A stretch of 64,000 nucleotides of DNA from Coprobacter fastidiosus. Its GTDB lineage: Bacteria > Bacteroidota > Bacteroidia > Bacteroidales > Coprobacteraceae. Under the pieces are notes generated by a model. The model worked only from the letters and a program-made list of their open reading frames with translations, made no database searches and was not told the origin of the DNA. This document shows, one piece after another, positions 49,537 to 58,622 of the stretch (its first letter is position 1; each line of letters begins with the position of its first letter). The DNA is taken from assembly GCF_030296935.1 (NCBI RefSeq), contig NZ_AP028032.1, positions 1,116,001 to 1,180,000 of the forward strand, written 5' to 3'. Position numbers and translations under genes: made by a program.

Positions 49537-50148
49537 TTATTCACCGACAACAACCTTGGCAAAGCGAATCACTTTGTCATTCATCGTATATCCTTTTTGT
49601 ACACAATCGATTACCTTGCCTTTCATCTCAGGACTCGGAGCAGGGAATGTCGTTACAGCCTCATGATATTCTGTATTGAAATCTTCATCTTTGGCCGGAA
49701 TTTCTTTTATACCATGTTGATCAAGGAAAGTTTTGAACTTATTATATATCAAAGTCATACCTTCTTTAACCGCTTCGACATCCGCGCTTTCGTTAATAGC
49801 AAGTAAACCACGTTCGAAATCATCGACTAACGGCAATATCCGTTTCAAACAATCCTCACCACCGCTTTTGATAAGATCAGCTTTTTCACGAAGAGTTCTT
49901 TTTCTATAATTCTCAAAATCGGCCATCAACAACAACTTATCCTTATTAAGTTGTTCGATTTGCGCCTTCAGCTCTTCTATTTCTGCTGTCAAACTGGCAG
50001 CATCTGATGCTGCATCTTCTGCCTCCGGAAGATTTTCATCTGCTACATTCTCCGGAACTTCAGAAGTTTCAACAGCAGCCTCTTCGGTCGATTGAGTACC
50101 TGACTTCTCATCATGTATCTCATTCTTTTTGTTCTTTTTATCACTCAT
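49537..50148 (-). CDS. grpE: Nucleotide exchange factor GrpE
   Basis: The 203-residue protein releases ADP from DnaK. An acidic, disordered N-terminus (~1-60) is followed by a long coiled coil ('LTAEIEELKAQIEQLNKDKL') and the family line 'LLMADFENYRKRTLREKADL'. The beta-domain near the end has 'EYHEAVTTFPA' and 'GYTMNDKVIRFAKVVV'. It is the first gene of the grpE-dnaJ operon. No recognisable heat-shock element was found upstream. Confidence 0.95.
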   Translation of the reverse strand: MSDKKNKKNEIHDEKSGTQSTEEAAVETSEVPENVADENLPEAEDAASDAASLTAEIEELKAQIEQLNKDKLLLMADFENYRKRTLREKADLIKSGGEDCLKRILPLVDDFERGLLAINESADVEAVKEGMTLIYNKFKTFLDQHGIKEIPAKDEDFNTEYHEAVTTFPAPSPEMKGKVIDCVQKGYTMNDKVIRFAKVVVGE

Positions 50149-50250
50149 AGCTATCTATATTTTTCTTTTCTTATCAAATTTTACCGAAGCATTCAGAGAC
50201 ATGACTCTACAAATTATCATCATCCGACAAAATACCTCACCTCTTGTTCA

Positions 50251-50289
50251 ACAAAAATGCTGCCAAATAGGAATCGGCAGCATTTTTGT
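50251..50289 (-). terminator. Intrinsic terminator of the ferritin gene
   Basis: A 14-bp perfect stem (50251-50264 with 50276-50289) has an ATTTTTGT tail on the minus strand, 36 bases after the ferritin stop. Confidence 0.85.
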
Positions 50290-50324
50290 CACCTCTGCGA
50301 GGTTGTTTTGTCAGTCTTTATATT

Positions 50325-50810
50325 TTAATATTTTTTAATAAGTTCTAAATCCATCATATAATATCCGTTTTCGTTCGTCATTCGCTTTAGATAGGCAATA
50401 ATCTGAGAAATCTCGGCTTCTTCTTTCACTTGATTTAACACAAACCAATCCAATACAGCCCGCGTAGCTCTATCTCTTTCGTCACAAACAACATCAAGCA
50501 AAGTATCGAAAGTATCTGTAATCCGCATTAGGTGTACCAAAACCTGTTCAAAAGATTCTACTGGATCACCAAAATCAGAAGGGATATCCACTATATCTTG
50601 CAATTCGACCTTTCCACCTTGTTCTATCACATAATCCATAAGTCTCAAAGCATGCCGATGTTCTTCTTGATGCTGATATTTCATTCGTGCGGCAAACCCG
50701 GGATAACCGTTCTCTGCAAAATGAAGGGATATGGCTAAAAAGAAATGAGCCGACCATATTTCGGCATTAATTTGAGCATTTAGCGCTTCTTCTACCCGTT
50801 TCTTCAACAT
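50325..50810 (-). CDS. ftnA: Non-haem ferritin
   Basis: This 161-residue four-helix-bundle protein assembles into a 24-mer that oxidises and stores iron. Ferroxidase ligands can be placed: Glu in 'NAEIWSAHFFLA', Glu and His in 'YQHQEEHRHALRL', a middle Glu in the third helix, and Glu in 'NQVKEEAEISQII'. No haem-binding Met typical of bacterioferritin is evident, which favours FtnA. It lies 70 bases after ispE on the same strand, with its own terminator, and may be a single-gene unit controlled by iron or oxygen. Confidence 0.92.
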   Translation of the reverse strand: MLKKRVEEALNAQINAEIWSAHFFLAISLHFAENGYPGFAARMKYQHQEEHRHALRLMDYVIEQGGKVELQDIVDIPSDFGDPVESFEQVLVHLMRITDTFDTLLDVVCDERDRATRAVLDWFVLNQVKEEAEISQIIAYLKRMTNENGYYMMDLELIKKY

Positions 50811-50880
50811 AATAACATTATATAAGTTCTCCGAAATTCTTCTTTGACCTTATAACAGTTTAGCGGGCAAATCGTTCACA

Positions 50881-51705
50881 TCAATACCGGCACTCTCCTT
50901 GCCAGACAAAACTTCCGGGAAAAAGATCGTCCGGCAACTCCGGCAAATTACTGAACAGGCCATAAACCGAAGAACCCGATCCAGACATTGATGCATAAAC
51001 AGCACCGATATCATATAATCGGGATTTTATCTCCGCAATTTCCGGATAATGGGAAAATACGCTTTTTTCGAAATCATTTGTCATAAGATTTTTCCACTCT
51101 TCCACAGGTTTCTTTACGATCTCGGACAACGGCACTTTCGGTTGCTCGGGCTTCACCAAAGAATAAGCTTTTGCCGTAGGAATCATAATATCGGGCTTGA
51201 CAAGCACCAGATAATAATTTTTTAAAGTAAGAGAAACCGGCGTGAATTCATTCCCTATACCTGTAGCCAATACCGGCCTATTCAAAAGAAAAAAAGGACA
51301 GTCTGCCCCTAAACGAGCGGCTAAAGACAATAGCATCTCTTCCGAAACGGGCAACTTATACTTGTCTTTTAAAAGACGGAGCATAAATGCAGCATCCGAT
51401 GATCCGCCTCCCAGACCTGCACCGAAAGGAATCACCTTATGCAAATAAATATCTACGGCAGGTAAATCAAAGCTTGCTTTCAATAAATCATAAGCCCGAA
51501 TTATCAAATTTTTATTCGGTTCTCCGTCTATTTGTAAACCCGAAATATGCAAACAAGCATCCGTTTTTCCGGGTAAATCGACAACTTCCAATGCGTCTTC
51601 CAACGGAATAGGGTAAAATATCGTCTCAAGATTATGATAATTATCCGGACGTTTTGCGACAATATTCAGTCCGAGATTTATTTTTGCATTCGGAAATGTA
51701 ATCAT
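50881..51705 (-). CDS. ispE: 4-diphosphocytidyl-2-C-methyl-D-erythritol kinase
   Basis: The 274-residue cytoplasmic GHMP kinase phosphorylates CDP-ME at the 2-hydroxyl in the MEP isoprenoid pathway. It has the N-terminal '[20 protein letters not shown]', the ATP-binding '[17 protein letters not shown]' and the C-terminal '[14 protein letters not shown]', all IspE signatures. The length is standard. The -7 box at 51726-51733 fits its start. It is divergent from dnaB. Confidence 0.95.
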   Translation of the reverse strand: MITFPNAKINLGLNIVAKRPDNYHNLETIFYPIPLEDALEVVDLPGKTDACLHISGLQIDGEPNKNLIIRAYDLLKASFDLPAVDIYLHKVIPFGAGLGGGSSDAAFMLRLLKDKYKLPVSEEMLLSLAARLGADCPFFLLNRPVLATGIGNEFTPVSLTLKNYYLVLVKPDIMIPTAKAYSLVKPEQPKVPLSEIVKKPVEEWKNLMTNDFEKSVFSHYPEIAEIKSRLYDIGAVYASMSGSGSSVYGLFSNLPELPDDLFPGSFVWQGECRY

Positions 51706-51725
51706 AGCTTAACAAGATTTATTTG

Positions 51726-51733
51726 CAAAAATA
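51726..51733 (-). promoter_or_regulatory. -7 promoter box for ispE
   Basis: On the minus strand this reads TATTTTTG (TAnnTTTG), 20 bases before the ispE ATG. No clear -33 box was found. Confidence 0.45.
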
Positions 51734-51801
51734 CAGATTATTTATCCACATTTCGATAAAGATAGAGAAGAATAATCCGTTAATAAGATTCTATTTCTTA
51801 A

Positions 51802-51833
51802 TTTTGTCAGGCTAAAAAGTTTATCTACGTTTG
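51802..51833 (+). promoter_or_regulatory. Promoter of dnaB (-33 and -7 boxes)
   Basis: TTTTG at 51802-51806 and TACGTTTG at 51826-51833, 19 bases apart, match both halves of the Bacteroidota primary-sigma promoter. The dnaB ATG lies 22 bases after the -7 box. Confidence 0.7.
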
Positions 51834-51855
51834 CAATACATCTTCAATATTACTT

Positions 51856-53385
51856 ATGGAACAGAAACGCAATTATCGATCTGCAAAAAATAATTTACCG
51901 TCTATCACCGACTTAGGGAAACTTCAACCTCAGGCAAAAGAGCTCGAAGAAGCGGTATTGGGCGCTCTTATGCTCGAAAAAGACGCTTATTCTATCGTCA
52001 GCGATATTTTAAAACCGGAGTGTTTTTATGAGCATACTCACCAACTTATTTATTCGGCTATCGTAGATCTGGCACTCAGACAGCAACCTATCGATATGCT
52101 TACCGTTACCGAACAACTCCGGCGGAGAGGCGAATTGGAAGAAGTCGGTGGAGAATATACGATAACCGTACTTACCGGTCGGGTGGCTTCTGCCGCAAAT
52201 ATAGAATTCCATGCCCGCATTATCGCACAAAAATATCTTGCCCGCGAATTGATCCGCTTTTCCAGTGAAATACAAACGAAAGCTTTCGATGAGACAAATG
52301 ATGTCGATGACCTGATGCAGGAAGCCGAAGGCAAATTATTTGAAATATCCCAACGAAATGTAAAAAAAGATGTCACTCAAATCAATCCGGTTATTAAAGA
52401 AGCGCTCAACATTCTGGAAATCGCATCGAACCGAAAAGACGGACTAAGCGGATTGCAATCGGGATTTCATGATTTGGATAAAATGACATCGGGCTGGCAA
52501 AATTCGGATTTGGTTATCATCGCCGCTCGTCCTGCAATGGGAAAGACCGCATTCGTTCTGTCCATGGCAAAGAATATGGCCATCAATTATAATACGCCGG
52601 TAGCTATCTTTTCTCTTGAAATGTCTAATGTACAATTAGTTAACCGATTGATTGTAAATACGTGCGAAATTACCGGAGAGAAAATAAAAAGCGGACAATT
52701 AGCACCATACGAATGGGAACAATTAATGGCAAAAATCAAGGACCTCTACGATGCACCTATATATATAGACGATACTCCGAGTTTATCGGTATTCGAACTT
52801 CGTACCAAAGCACGAAGACTCGTCAGAGAACACAATATAAAGATGATCATTATCGACTACTTGCAGCTTATGAATGCCAGTGGCATGAATTTCGGAAGCC
52901 GTGAACAAGAAGTAAGTACGATCTCCCGGTCATTAAAAGGATTGGCGAAAGAACTGAATATTCCTATCATCGCTCTTTCCCAGTTGAATCGTGGTGTAGA
53001 AACCCGACAAGGCGACGGAAAACGTCCCCAATTGGCCGACCTGCGTGAATCGGGTGCAATCGAACAGGATGCCGATATGGTGTGTTTTATCCACCGTCCG
53101 GAATATTATAAAATAACCGAAGACGAAAAAGGAAATTCCCTGATCGGACTTGCAGAAATAATCATAGCCAAGCACCGTAACGGTGCTGTAGGCGATGTGC
53201 GATTACGTTTCAAAGGAGAATATGCAAGATTCCAAAATCTTAACGACGATACTGAGATATACGGAACATTCGGATCAGGGATGAACAGCGGAAAAACATT
53301 TTCTTCCGCTCCTATTCCTTCTCATACTTCTTCTAATGCTGCAGAAGATTTTTTGCAACAACAAAATAATGATGTTCCGTTCTAA
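51856..53385 (+). CDS. dnaB: Replicative DNA helicase DnaB
   Basis: This is the 509-residue hexameric 5'-3' helicase of the replication fork. The N-terminal primase-interacting helical domain ('QAKELEEAVLGALMLEKDAY') is followed by the RecA-like motor. The motor has Walker A 'AARPAMGKTAFVL', 'IFSLEMSNVQLVNRL', Walker B-like 'MIIIDYLQLMN', the glutamine-switch region 'PIIALSQLNRGVETR' and 'DLRESGAIEQDADMV'. The C-terminal tail is Ser/Gln-rich and ends DVPF. No intein interrupts it. The gene is monocistronic between its own promoter and a perfect palindromic terminator. Confidence 0.97.
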   Translation: MEQKRNYRSAKNNLPSITDLGKLQPQAKELEEAVLGALMLEKDAYSIVSDILKPECFYEHTHQLIYSAIVDLALRQQPIDMLTVTEQLRRRGELEEVGGEYTITVLTGRVASAANIEFHARIIAQKYLARELIRFSSEIQTKAFDETNDVDDLMQEAEGKLFEISQRNVKKDVTQINPVIKEALNILEIASNRKDGLSGLQSGFHDLDKMTSGWQNSDLVIIAARPAMGKTAFVLSMAKNMAINYNTPVAIFSLEMSNVQLVNRLIVNTCEITGEKIKSGQLAPYEWEQLMAKIKDLYDAPIYIDDTPSLSVFELRTKARRLVREHNIKMIIIDYLQLMNASGMNFGSREQEVSTISRSLKGLAKELNIPIIALSQLNRGVETRQGDGKRPQLADLRESGAIEQDADMVCFIHRPEYYKITEDEKGNSLIGLAEIIIAKHRNGAVGDVRLRFKGEYARFQNLNDDTEIYGTFGSGMNSGKTFSSAPIPSHTSSNAAEDFLQQQNNDVPF

Positions 53386-53441
53386 AAATCTATTTCCCGA
53401 ACAATATTGCAATTCCGAATAAAATTTCAAATAGGTGAAAT

Positions 53442-53497
53442 AAAATAAGAATAGCGAGGGAGGAAAAGATCTTTTCCTCCCTCGCTATTCTTATTTT
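53442..53497. terminator. Perfect 56-base palindrome, bidirectional terminator
   Basis: Arms 53442-53469 and 53470-53497 are exact reverse complements (28 bp), with A/T-rich outer ends giving a U-rich tail both ways. It sits between convergent dnaB (+) and mgsA (-). Confidence 0.88.
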
Positions 53498-53502
53498 CCG
53501 AA

Positions 53503-53946
53503 TTATCTTTTAAAATACACATATTTCGGCTCAGTAGGCACATAATCGTCATTGTCCCATAGCGTACTCGTAATCATTAAATCGGCACTATAACGGTTAC
53601 AAGCAATAGGTACATTATGAACCCGACACTGACGAAGCAGCATCTGAATGTCCGCTTCATGCGGTTGGGGATTCAAATCATCGATCAGAAAAACAGCCAG
53701 ATTTATCTGATGCTTTACTACCATCGCCGCAATCTCCGCATCTCCACCGAGAGGTCCGGAATTCATGCAGGTTATATCTGCCTTTATCCCATGTTCATCA
53801 AACGCTTTTTTAATCAAACTTCCGGTAGTACCGGTACATACCAGATGATGTTTGGAAAGCAATTCGGCGTTATGCACCGCCCATTCGACCAAATCGGCCT
53901 TACGATTATCATGAGCAACCAATGCAATAGTCAATGTTTTATTCAT
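53503..53946 (-). CDS. mgsA: Methylglyoxal synthase
   Basis: The 147-residue cytoplasmic enzyme converts dihydroxyacetone phosphate to methylglyoxal and phosphate, a bypass that relieves phosphate limitation in glycolysis. It has the phosphate-binding 'CTGTTGSLI', the active-site 'SGPLGGDAEIAAMV' and 'FLIDDLNPQPHEADIQMLLR', all diagnostic. I chose the ATG at 53946: a -7 box at 53971-53978 excludes the in-frame start at 53973, and the sequence 'MNKTLTIALVAHDNRKADLV' matches family N-termini. Confidence 0.95.
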   Translation of the reverse strand: MNKTLTIALVAHDNRKADLVEWAVHNAELLSKHHLVCTGTTGSLIKKAFDEHGIKADITCMNSGPLGGDAEIAAMVVKHQINLAVFLIDDLNPQPHEADIQMLLRQCRVHNVPIACNRYSADLMITSTLWDNDDYVPTEPKYVYFKR

Positions 53947-53970
53947 AATCAACACCTTTTTAGTTAATAA

Positions 53971-53978
53971 CAAAGATA
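53971..53978 (-). promoter_or_regulatory. -7 promoter box for mgsA
   Basis: On the minus strand this reads TATCTTTG, an exact TAnnTTTG, 24 bases before the ATG at 53946. It decides the start codon. Confidence 0.55.
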
Positions 53979-53990
53979 ATGAATAATTTG

Positions 53991-54029
53991 TTATTCTATC
54001 ATTTCAGTAACACGAATCTGATAGAATAA
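53991..54029 (-). terminator. Hairpin after the M16-like gene
   Basis: An 11-bp perfect stem (53991-54001 with 54019-54029) with a 17-base loop lies 12 bases after the M16-like stop. The minus-strand sequence after it has no T-run, so its termination strength is doubtful. Confidence 0.45.
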
Positions 54030-54040
54030 ATAACTCTTTA

Positions 54041-55321
54041 TTACATCTGACCGGCAACCGAAGTATAAAATTTATCTCTGACAAAATATTTGCAAGCAAC
54101 CTCTTGTAGTTCCTCTGCCGTTATAGACTGAACCATCATAAATTGTCGGTCATAATATTCAAAATCGAGTTGATTCGCAATCAAAGAAATATAAGCATCA
54201 CAAATAGAAAACGGACCGTCGAAAATACGAGCTAACTCTCCCGACAGATAACTTTTTACCATTTTCAGTTCTTCTTCAGGCACTTTTTCTTCCCGTAACC
54301 TCTCTATTTCATTGAATACCTCTTCTATCAGAGGCTGTACATATTCCGTACCGGTCTGCGTCGACACAGAAAGGTAAGCATCTTCTTTCAGCCCGATTAC
54401 AGAAGATGATATTCCGTAAGTAAAACCTTTATCTTCGCGAATATTCAACATAAGACGACTTCCGAAATATCCACCTAATACAGTATTCAGAATTCTGAGC
54501 TTCATATAATCGGGATGAGTTCGGCTGATTACCGGCATACCGATTCTCACAGCCGACTGCAAAGCTCCGGGTTTCTCAAAATACCTGAAATGTTCTTTTG
54601 AACGGACAATCGGATAATTCTTTTGCTCGGATTTTATCACCGGAGATTCCCTCTTTTGCCCGAAACAATCGGAAACTCTATCAATCATAGACTCCGTAAC
54701 TTTCCCCGAAATAACGATCTTGCAATGTTCAGGACAATAAAAGTCTCTATGATATATCTTCAAATCTTCTATGGTCAAACGATCGTAGTCCTCAACTTCT
54801 ACCGGACGGCCATAAGGATGATCTTTCCCGAATAATTGTCCGAAAAATTCCCGATTTACTAAAGTCTGCACCTTTTCTTGTTCAACCAATAATCTTTGTT
54901 TACTCCGTTCTATATATGTCCTAAATTCTTTCTCCGGAAACATAGGTTCATAAATGACAGACTCAAGTATAGGCAACACTTCACCGAAACTCCGGTTCAG
55001 CGAATAGAGTGTCATATATGAATTGTGATAAGATACGGAACTTTGCAACCATGCTCCGTAAAAATCGAGTTTTTCTGCAATATCCACAGATGTCAGTCCC
55101 CTACAACCTTCCCTCAACATAGCATTAGCAGCTTCTGCAGCTAACGGAACATTCTGTTCATATCGTCCGGCATTAAACATTATATCGATACGGTTCACTT
55201 CCTGATCTCCCATATCGATCACGTATAACGGCACTCCATTCGGAAGAATACGGCAATCTGCCTTAGGCAACGTTAACAAATCGAAGTCATGTATTTCCGG
55301 CTCTGTTTTCCGGTCAAGCAT
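54041..55321 (-). CDS. M16 (insulinase)-family protein lacking the zinc motif
   Basis: This 426-residue protein has the two-domain M16 fold. The C-terminal half keeps the hallmark 'GYFGSRLMLNIREDKGFTYG'. Where active M16A/B enzymes have HxxEH on the first helix, it reads 'AAEAANAMLREGCRG', with no His pair, so zinc binding and proteolysis are not expected. Some M16 proteins work as pairs of one active and one inactive subunit; no active partner is adjacent. No signal peptide is visible, so it appears cytoplasmic. It follows kdsB after 58 bases on the same strand. Confidence 0.85.
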   Translation of the reverse strand: MLDRKTEPEIHDFDLLTLPKADCRILPNGVPLYVIDMGDQEVNRIDIMFNAGRYEQNVPLAAEAANAMLREGCRGLTSVDIAEKLDFYGAWLQSSVSYHNSYMTLYSLNRSFGEVLPILESVIYEPMFPEKEFRTYIERSKQRLLVEQEKVQTLVNREFFGQLFGKDHPYGRPVEVEDYDRLTIEDLKIYHRDFYCPEHCKIVISGKVTESMIDRVSDCFGQKRESPVIKSEQKNYPIVRSKEHFRYFEKPGALQSAVRIGMPVISRTHPDYMKLRILNTVLGGYFGSRLMLNIREDKGFTYGISSSVIGLKEDAYLSVSTQTGTEYVQPLIEEVFNEIERLREEKVPEEELKMVKSYLSGELARIFDGPFSICDAYISLIANQLDFEYYDRQFMMVQSITAEELQEVACKYFVRDKFYTSVAGQM

Positions 55322-55379
55322 ATTTATAATCTCCTATAATAAATCATTTTTATTTTTCAGATAAAATCTCAAAGAAACT

Positions 55380-56120
55380 CTATAAATATTTCAAAGCTCT
55401 TTCAAGATCCTCCGGCGTATCGATCCCTATCGTTTCTTGCGTAGTAATTCCCACCTTGATACGATAACCGTTCTGCAGCCATCTCAATTGTTCCAACGAT
55501 TCGGCGATCTCCAACGAAGACTGAGGCAACGCAGTTATTTCAGACAATACATCTGCCCGGTAAGCATACATCCCTATATGTTTATAAAAAACATGATGAT
55601 CGAGCCATGTGTCATATTTATAATTACGAATATACGGAATAATAGAACGGCTGAAATAAAGAGCTTCATTCCGATTATTCAGTACGACTTTGGGAGAATT
55701 GCTATTGAACAAAGCATCAAAACCGTCTTCTTTCGTAAACGGCTTTACCAAAGTTGCGATTTGTGTTCCCTCAGATTCAAAACACTCCATAATCGCCTCT
55801 ATTTGCCGAGTCTGTATAAACGGCTCGTCGCCTTGTATATTGATAATGACATCTTCTCCCTCTCCTATACGGGAATAGGCCTCGAAACAGCGATCCGTAC
55901 CGCTTTTATGATTTTCGGAAGTCATCACGGCCTTTCCTCCGAAAGAGTGAACCGCATCAAAAATACGCCGGTCATCCGTAGCGACATAAACCCGATCCAG
56001 CACAGTCTCTACTTGTTCATATACTCGTTGAATCATATATTTGCCTTTCATATCGGCAAGCGGTTTTCCCGGAAATCGGGTCGAAGCATATCGTGCCGGA
56101 ATAATCCCTATAAATTTCAT
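55380..56120 (-). CDS. kdsB: 3-deoxy-manno-octulosonate cytidylyltransferase
   Basis: The 246-residue cytoplasmic enzyme makes CMP-Kdo from CTP and Kdo for lipopolysaccharide inner core. It has the nucleotide-binding 'IPARYASTRFPGKPLADMKG', 'MTSENHKSGTDRCFEA', 'IINIQGDEPFI', 'KHIGMYAYRADVL' and 'SLEQLRWLQNGYRI', as in KdsB. It lies 11 bases after the NfeD-type protease gene and is probably in the same operon. Confidence 0.96.
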   Translation of the reverse strand: MKFIGIIPARYASTRFPGKPLADMKGKYMIQRVYEQVETVLDRVYVATDDRRIFDAVHSFGGKAVMTSENHKSGTDRCFEAYSRIGEGEDVIINIQGDEPFIQTRQIEAIMECFESEGTQIATLVKPFTKEDGFDALFNSNSPKVVLNNRNEALYFSRSIIPYIRNYKYDTWLDHHVFYKHIGMYAYRADVLSEITALPQSSLEIAESLEQLRWLQNGYRIKVGITTQETIGIDTPEDLERALKYL

Positions 56121-56131
56121 AAGTCTTATTT

Positions 56132-57541
56132 TTATTTTTCTTTATTATCGATAGTTACCACATATAATTGTGCATTCTCCACCTTTACTACCCGTACGGG
56201 CGTTCCTCGTTCAATAAATTTATTATATAAAGAAACGGCATCATAATCATCTTCTCCGATGCGAACTTTTCCGGAAGGCCTCAAGATGGTTACTGTCACA
56301 CCCTCTTGACCTACCATATCCATATACTCCGAAGATACTGCAATAAAACCTTTTTCCACAGATTGGGATGAATCTAATGCAAGATGATGCAAAATCCCCT
56401 TACGCCCAATTTTATGAGACAGATAAATCACCAGAATAAAAGCACAGACAAGTCCGGATATTACGGTAAAAATACCACGATTCATTTCCCGGGAAGATAC
56501 CCCTTCAAAATCAAAATCGACATTATTTACCAACGCAAGAACAAGCCCGGCAAGCATGCAAATAATACCCAATATACCCGCCACTCCGAATCCGGGAATC
56601 ACAATCAGTTCCAGAACCATCAAAATAATTCCGGCAATGAATATTAAAATCTCCCAACTTGCAGCCAGTCCGTCCAGATACAAAGGTGCAAAATAAAGTA
56701 CGGCAGCAATCAAGGCGGCAGCAGATGGAAAACCGATGCCGGGAGTTTGCAGCTCAAAATAAATTCCTCCGATAATTATCATTATCAAAATCGCCTGCAA
56801 CGCCGGATTGAGCAAAAAACCGACAAGATCATCATATACAGACGGTTTGAATGTCTGCAACGTATATTCCGGCACACCAAGCCGTTCGGTCACTATTTCA
56901 TGAACATTATTCACGATTGCTTCATTATATCCCCATTTTAGAGCTTCCTGAGCTGTTAACGTAAGGACTTTGGTAGAATCATCCAATCCGGGGACAACGA
57001 TTCGAGTATCGACCATCGCCTCCGCAATAAGAGGATCTCTTAACCATTTGATAACCGTATCGCCAGACAAGGTAATTGTCGTGTCTTTTCCGTGAGCCTC
57101 GGCAGTAGAACGAATCGTCGCCCGCATATAAGACTGGTACTTATCCGGCATAGCCGCCCCTGTCTCATTCACAACGGTTGCAGCACCGATATTTCCTCCG
57201 GGACGCATGTAAATACTGTCACAAGCTATGGCGATCAGCGCACCGGCGGAGGCCGCATTATTATCGATAAAAGCATATACCGGTATCGCACTGTTCAAAA
57301 TAAGGGTACGTATAGAATCTGCATGAACGACAGTTCCTCCGTATGTATTCATATGCAATATTATTCCTTGCGCATCATGATCTACAGCTTCTTTATAACC
57401 GCGTTGCATATACCTCCACGTAGTACTCCCGATCTCTTTTTTAATATCAATCTTATAATACAACGGTTTTTCACCGGAATATCCTACCTGAATGTAAGTA
57501 AATAGTGAAATAATAGTTATAATCCAGAACTTTTTCATCAC
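56132..57541 (-). CDS. Long-form NfeD membrane serine protease (ClpP-class)
   Basis: The 469-residue membrane-bound protein is related to stomatin-operon partner proteases. A signal peptide (~1-22) is followed by a ClpP-like protease domain (~30-225) whose predicted Ser-Lys dyad is S98 ('NNAASAGALIA') and K134 ('MPDKYQSYMR'). Four or five transmembrane helices (~240-385) and a C-terminal OB-fold NfeD domain (~400-469, 'GQEGVTVTILRPSGKVRIG') come next. Known members cleave the C-terminus of their stomatin partner and are linked to membrane quality control. No stomatin/floA gene is adjacent here. Confidence 0.9.
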   Translation of the reverse strand: MMKKFWIITIISLFTYIQVGYSGEKPLYYKIDIKKEIGSTTWRYMQRGYKEAVDHDAQGIILHMNTYGGTVVHADSIRTLILNSAIPVYAFIDNNAASAGALIAIACDSIYMRPGGNIGAATVVNETGAAMPDKYQSYMRATIRSTAEAHGKDTTITLSGDTVIKWLRDPLIAEAMVDTRIVVPGLDDSTKVLTLTAQEALKWGYNEAIVNNVHEIVTERLGVPEYTLQTFKPSVYDDLVGFLLNPALQAILIMIIIGGIYFELQTPGIGFPSAAALIAAVLYFAPLYLDGLAASWEILIFIAGIILMVLELIVIPGFGVAGILGIICMLAGLVLALVNNVDFDFEGVSSREMNRGIFTVISGLVCAFILVIYLSHKIGRKGILHHLALDSSQSVEKGFIAVSSEYMDMVGQEGVTVTILRPSGKVRIGEDDYDAVSLYNKFIERGTPVRVVKVENAQLYVVTIDNKEK

Positions 57542-57990
57542 TTATACGTTATATAAAAAGATGTGTCCGATTTCAACAGATGGATACAGACTATTTCTGT
57601 TATCCGCTTTTCTTTCGGAACACATTGCCGAAGTTACGATTTTTATTCAGAAAAAAGCGAATAAAAACGACAAACTCGGGTCTTGAAATCAAAATTCGAC
57701 CATTGAACATAAATTATTTATATTAACCAAAAAACAAAATCTACAACAATGAGAAAAACTACAAGTCAAGCAGATCTCGAAGAAGAGGCATCAAAAAAGC
57801 AATCAATGTCAAAATGCCCTCAAAAAGACTCAACACATTTCAAAAAAGCACAACTTTTGTTATTTAACTATACAAAAGGGATTTTTTTAAGAAAATATTT
57901 TTTGAACTCTCCCTTTATCTTAATAACTTCGATAAAAGAGCAGTAGCAATATAAGACAATATCAATTAATTAATCTAAATTCTTGAATGT
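57542..57990. other. Divergent intergenic region before the ECF sigma gene
   Basis: About 450 AT-rich bases between the nfeD-type gene (-) and the sigma factor gene (+). A 65-codon frame at 57749-57946 has an ATG but no family resemblance, and I do not call it. No exact TAnnTTTG box or strong hairpin was found. The length suggests a long leader or an unrecognised small RNA, but nothing in the sequence proves either. Confidence 0.4.
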
Positions 57991-58494
57991 ATGAATTCAA
58001 ATTCGTTTCAACAGAGATTGTTGGGATTACAAGACAATCTGCTAAATTTTGCTTATATGCTGACATCGAACCGGGAAGAAGCAAAAGATCTGCTTCAAGA
58101 CACAACATTAAAAGCCCTCGATAACGAGGAGAAGTATATCGATAATATAAATTTCAAAGGTTGGGTATTTACGATTATGCGGAACATCTTTATAAACAAT
58201 TACAGACGCATAGTCCGCAATCAGACCATCGTCGATCAAACCGAAGATTTATATCATCTTAATCTCCCTCAAGAATCAGGATTCAATACTCCCGAAGGCT
58301 CTTTTACCGTGAAAGAAATTACCAAAGCAATAAACAGTTTTACGGACGAATACAAAGTTCCGTTCTCTATGCACGTGGCGGGATTCAAATATCATGAAAT
58401 TGCAGAAAAGATGGAGTTGCCGTTAGGCACAGTCAAAAGCCGCATCTTCTTTGCCCGTCAACGTTTACAAGAGATGTTGAAAGATTATAAGTAA
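57991..58494 (+). CDS. ECF-type RNA polymerase sigma factor
   Basis: This 167-residue sigma-70-family factor has only regions 2 and 4. Region 2 spans ~10-85 ('FAYMLTSNREEAKDLLQDT', 'NFKGWVFTIMRNIFINNYRR'). Region 4 spans ~108-165 ('VPFSMHVAGFKYHEIAEKME', 'LPLGTVKSRIFFARQRLQEM') with the helix-turn-helix for the -35 element. No FecR, zinc anti-sigma or other regulator gene is beside it, and the next gene is convergent. It may be controlled by expression alone or by a distant anti-sigma factor. Its regulon is unknown. Confidence 0.93.
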   Translation: MNSNSFQQRLLGLQDNLLNFAYMLTSNREEAKDLLQDTTLKALDNEEKYIDNINFKGWVFTIMRNIFINNYRRIVRNQTIVDQTEDLYHLNLPQESGFNTPEGSFTVKEITKAINSFTDEYKVPFSMHVAGFKYHEIAEKMELPLGTVKSRIFFARQRLQEMLKDYK

Positions 58495-58555
58495 CGCTAT
58501 TTTCAGGGCCTGTTTCATCTTTATCGGAGAAATACAGATTGGCTCTTACACCGAA

Positions 58556-58604
58556 ACAAGCAGGGTGACCGAGGAATAAATTTTCTTCGAGTCACCCTGC
58601 TTGT
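58556..58604. terminator. Bidirectional terminator after the ECF sigma gene
   Basis: A 14-bp perfect GC-containing stem (58556-58569 with 58591-58604) with a 21-base loop lies between the convergent sigma gene (+) and the small lipoprotein gene (-). Confidence 0.7.
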
Positions 58605-58622
58605 CTTATCAACAGTTAACGA

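Noticed and set aside
55437-56246. 269-codon plus-strand frame opposite kdsB
   Set aside because: kdsB is fully supported by motifs on the minus strand; the plus frame has no family resemblance and crosses a gene boundary.
57749-57946. 65-codon frame starting ATG upstream of the ECF sigma gene
   Set aside because: No signal peptide, family pattern or promoter was seen, and the composition looks like chance translation of AT-rich DNA. It is left inside the intergenic entry.
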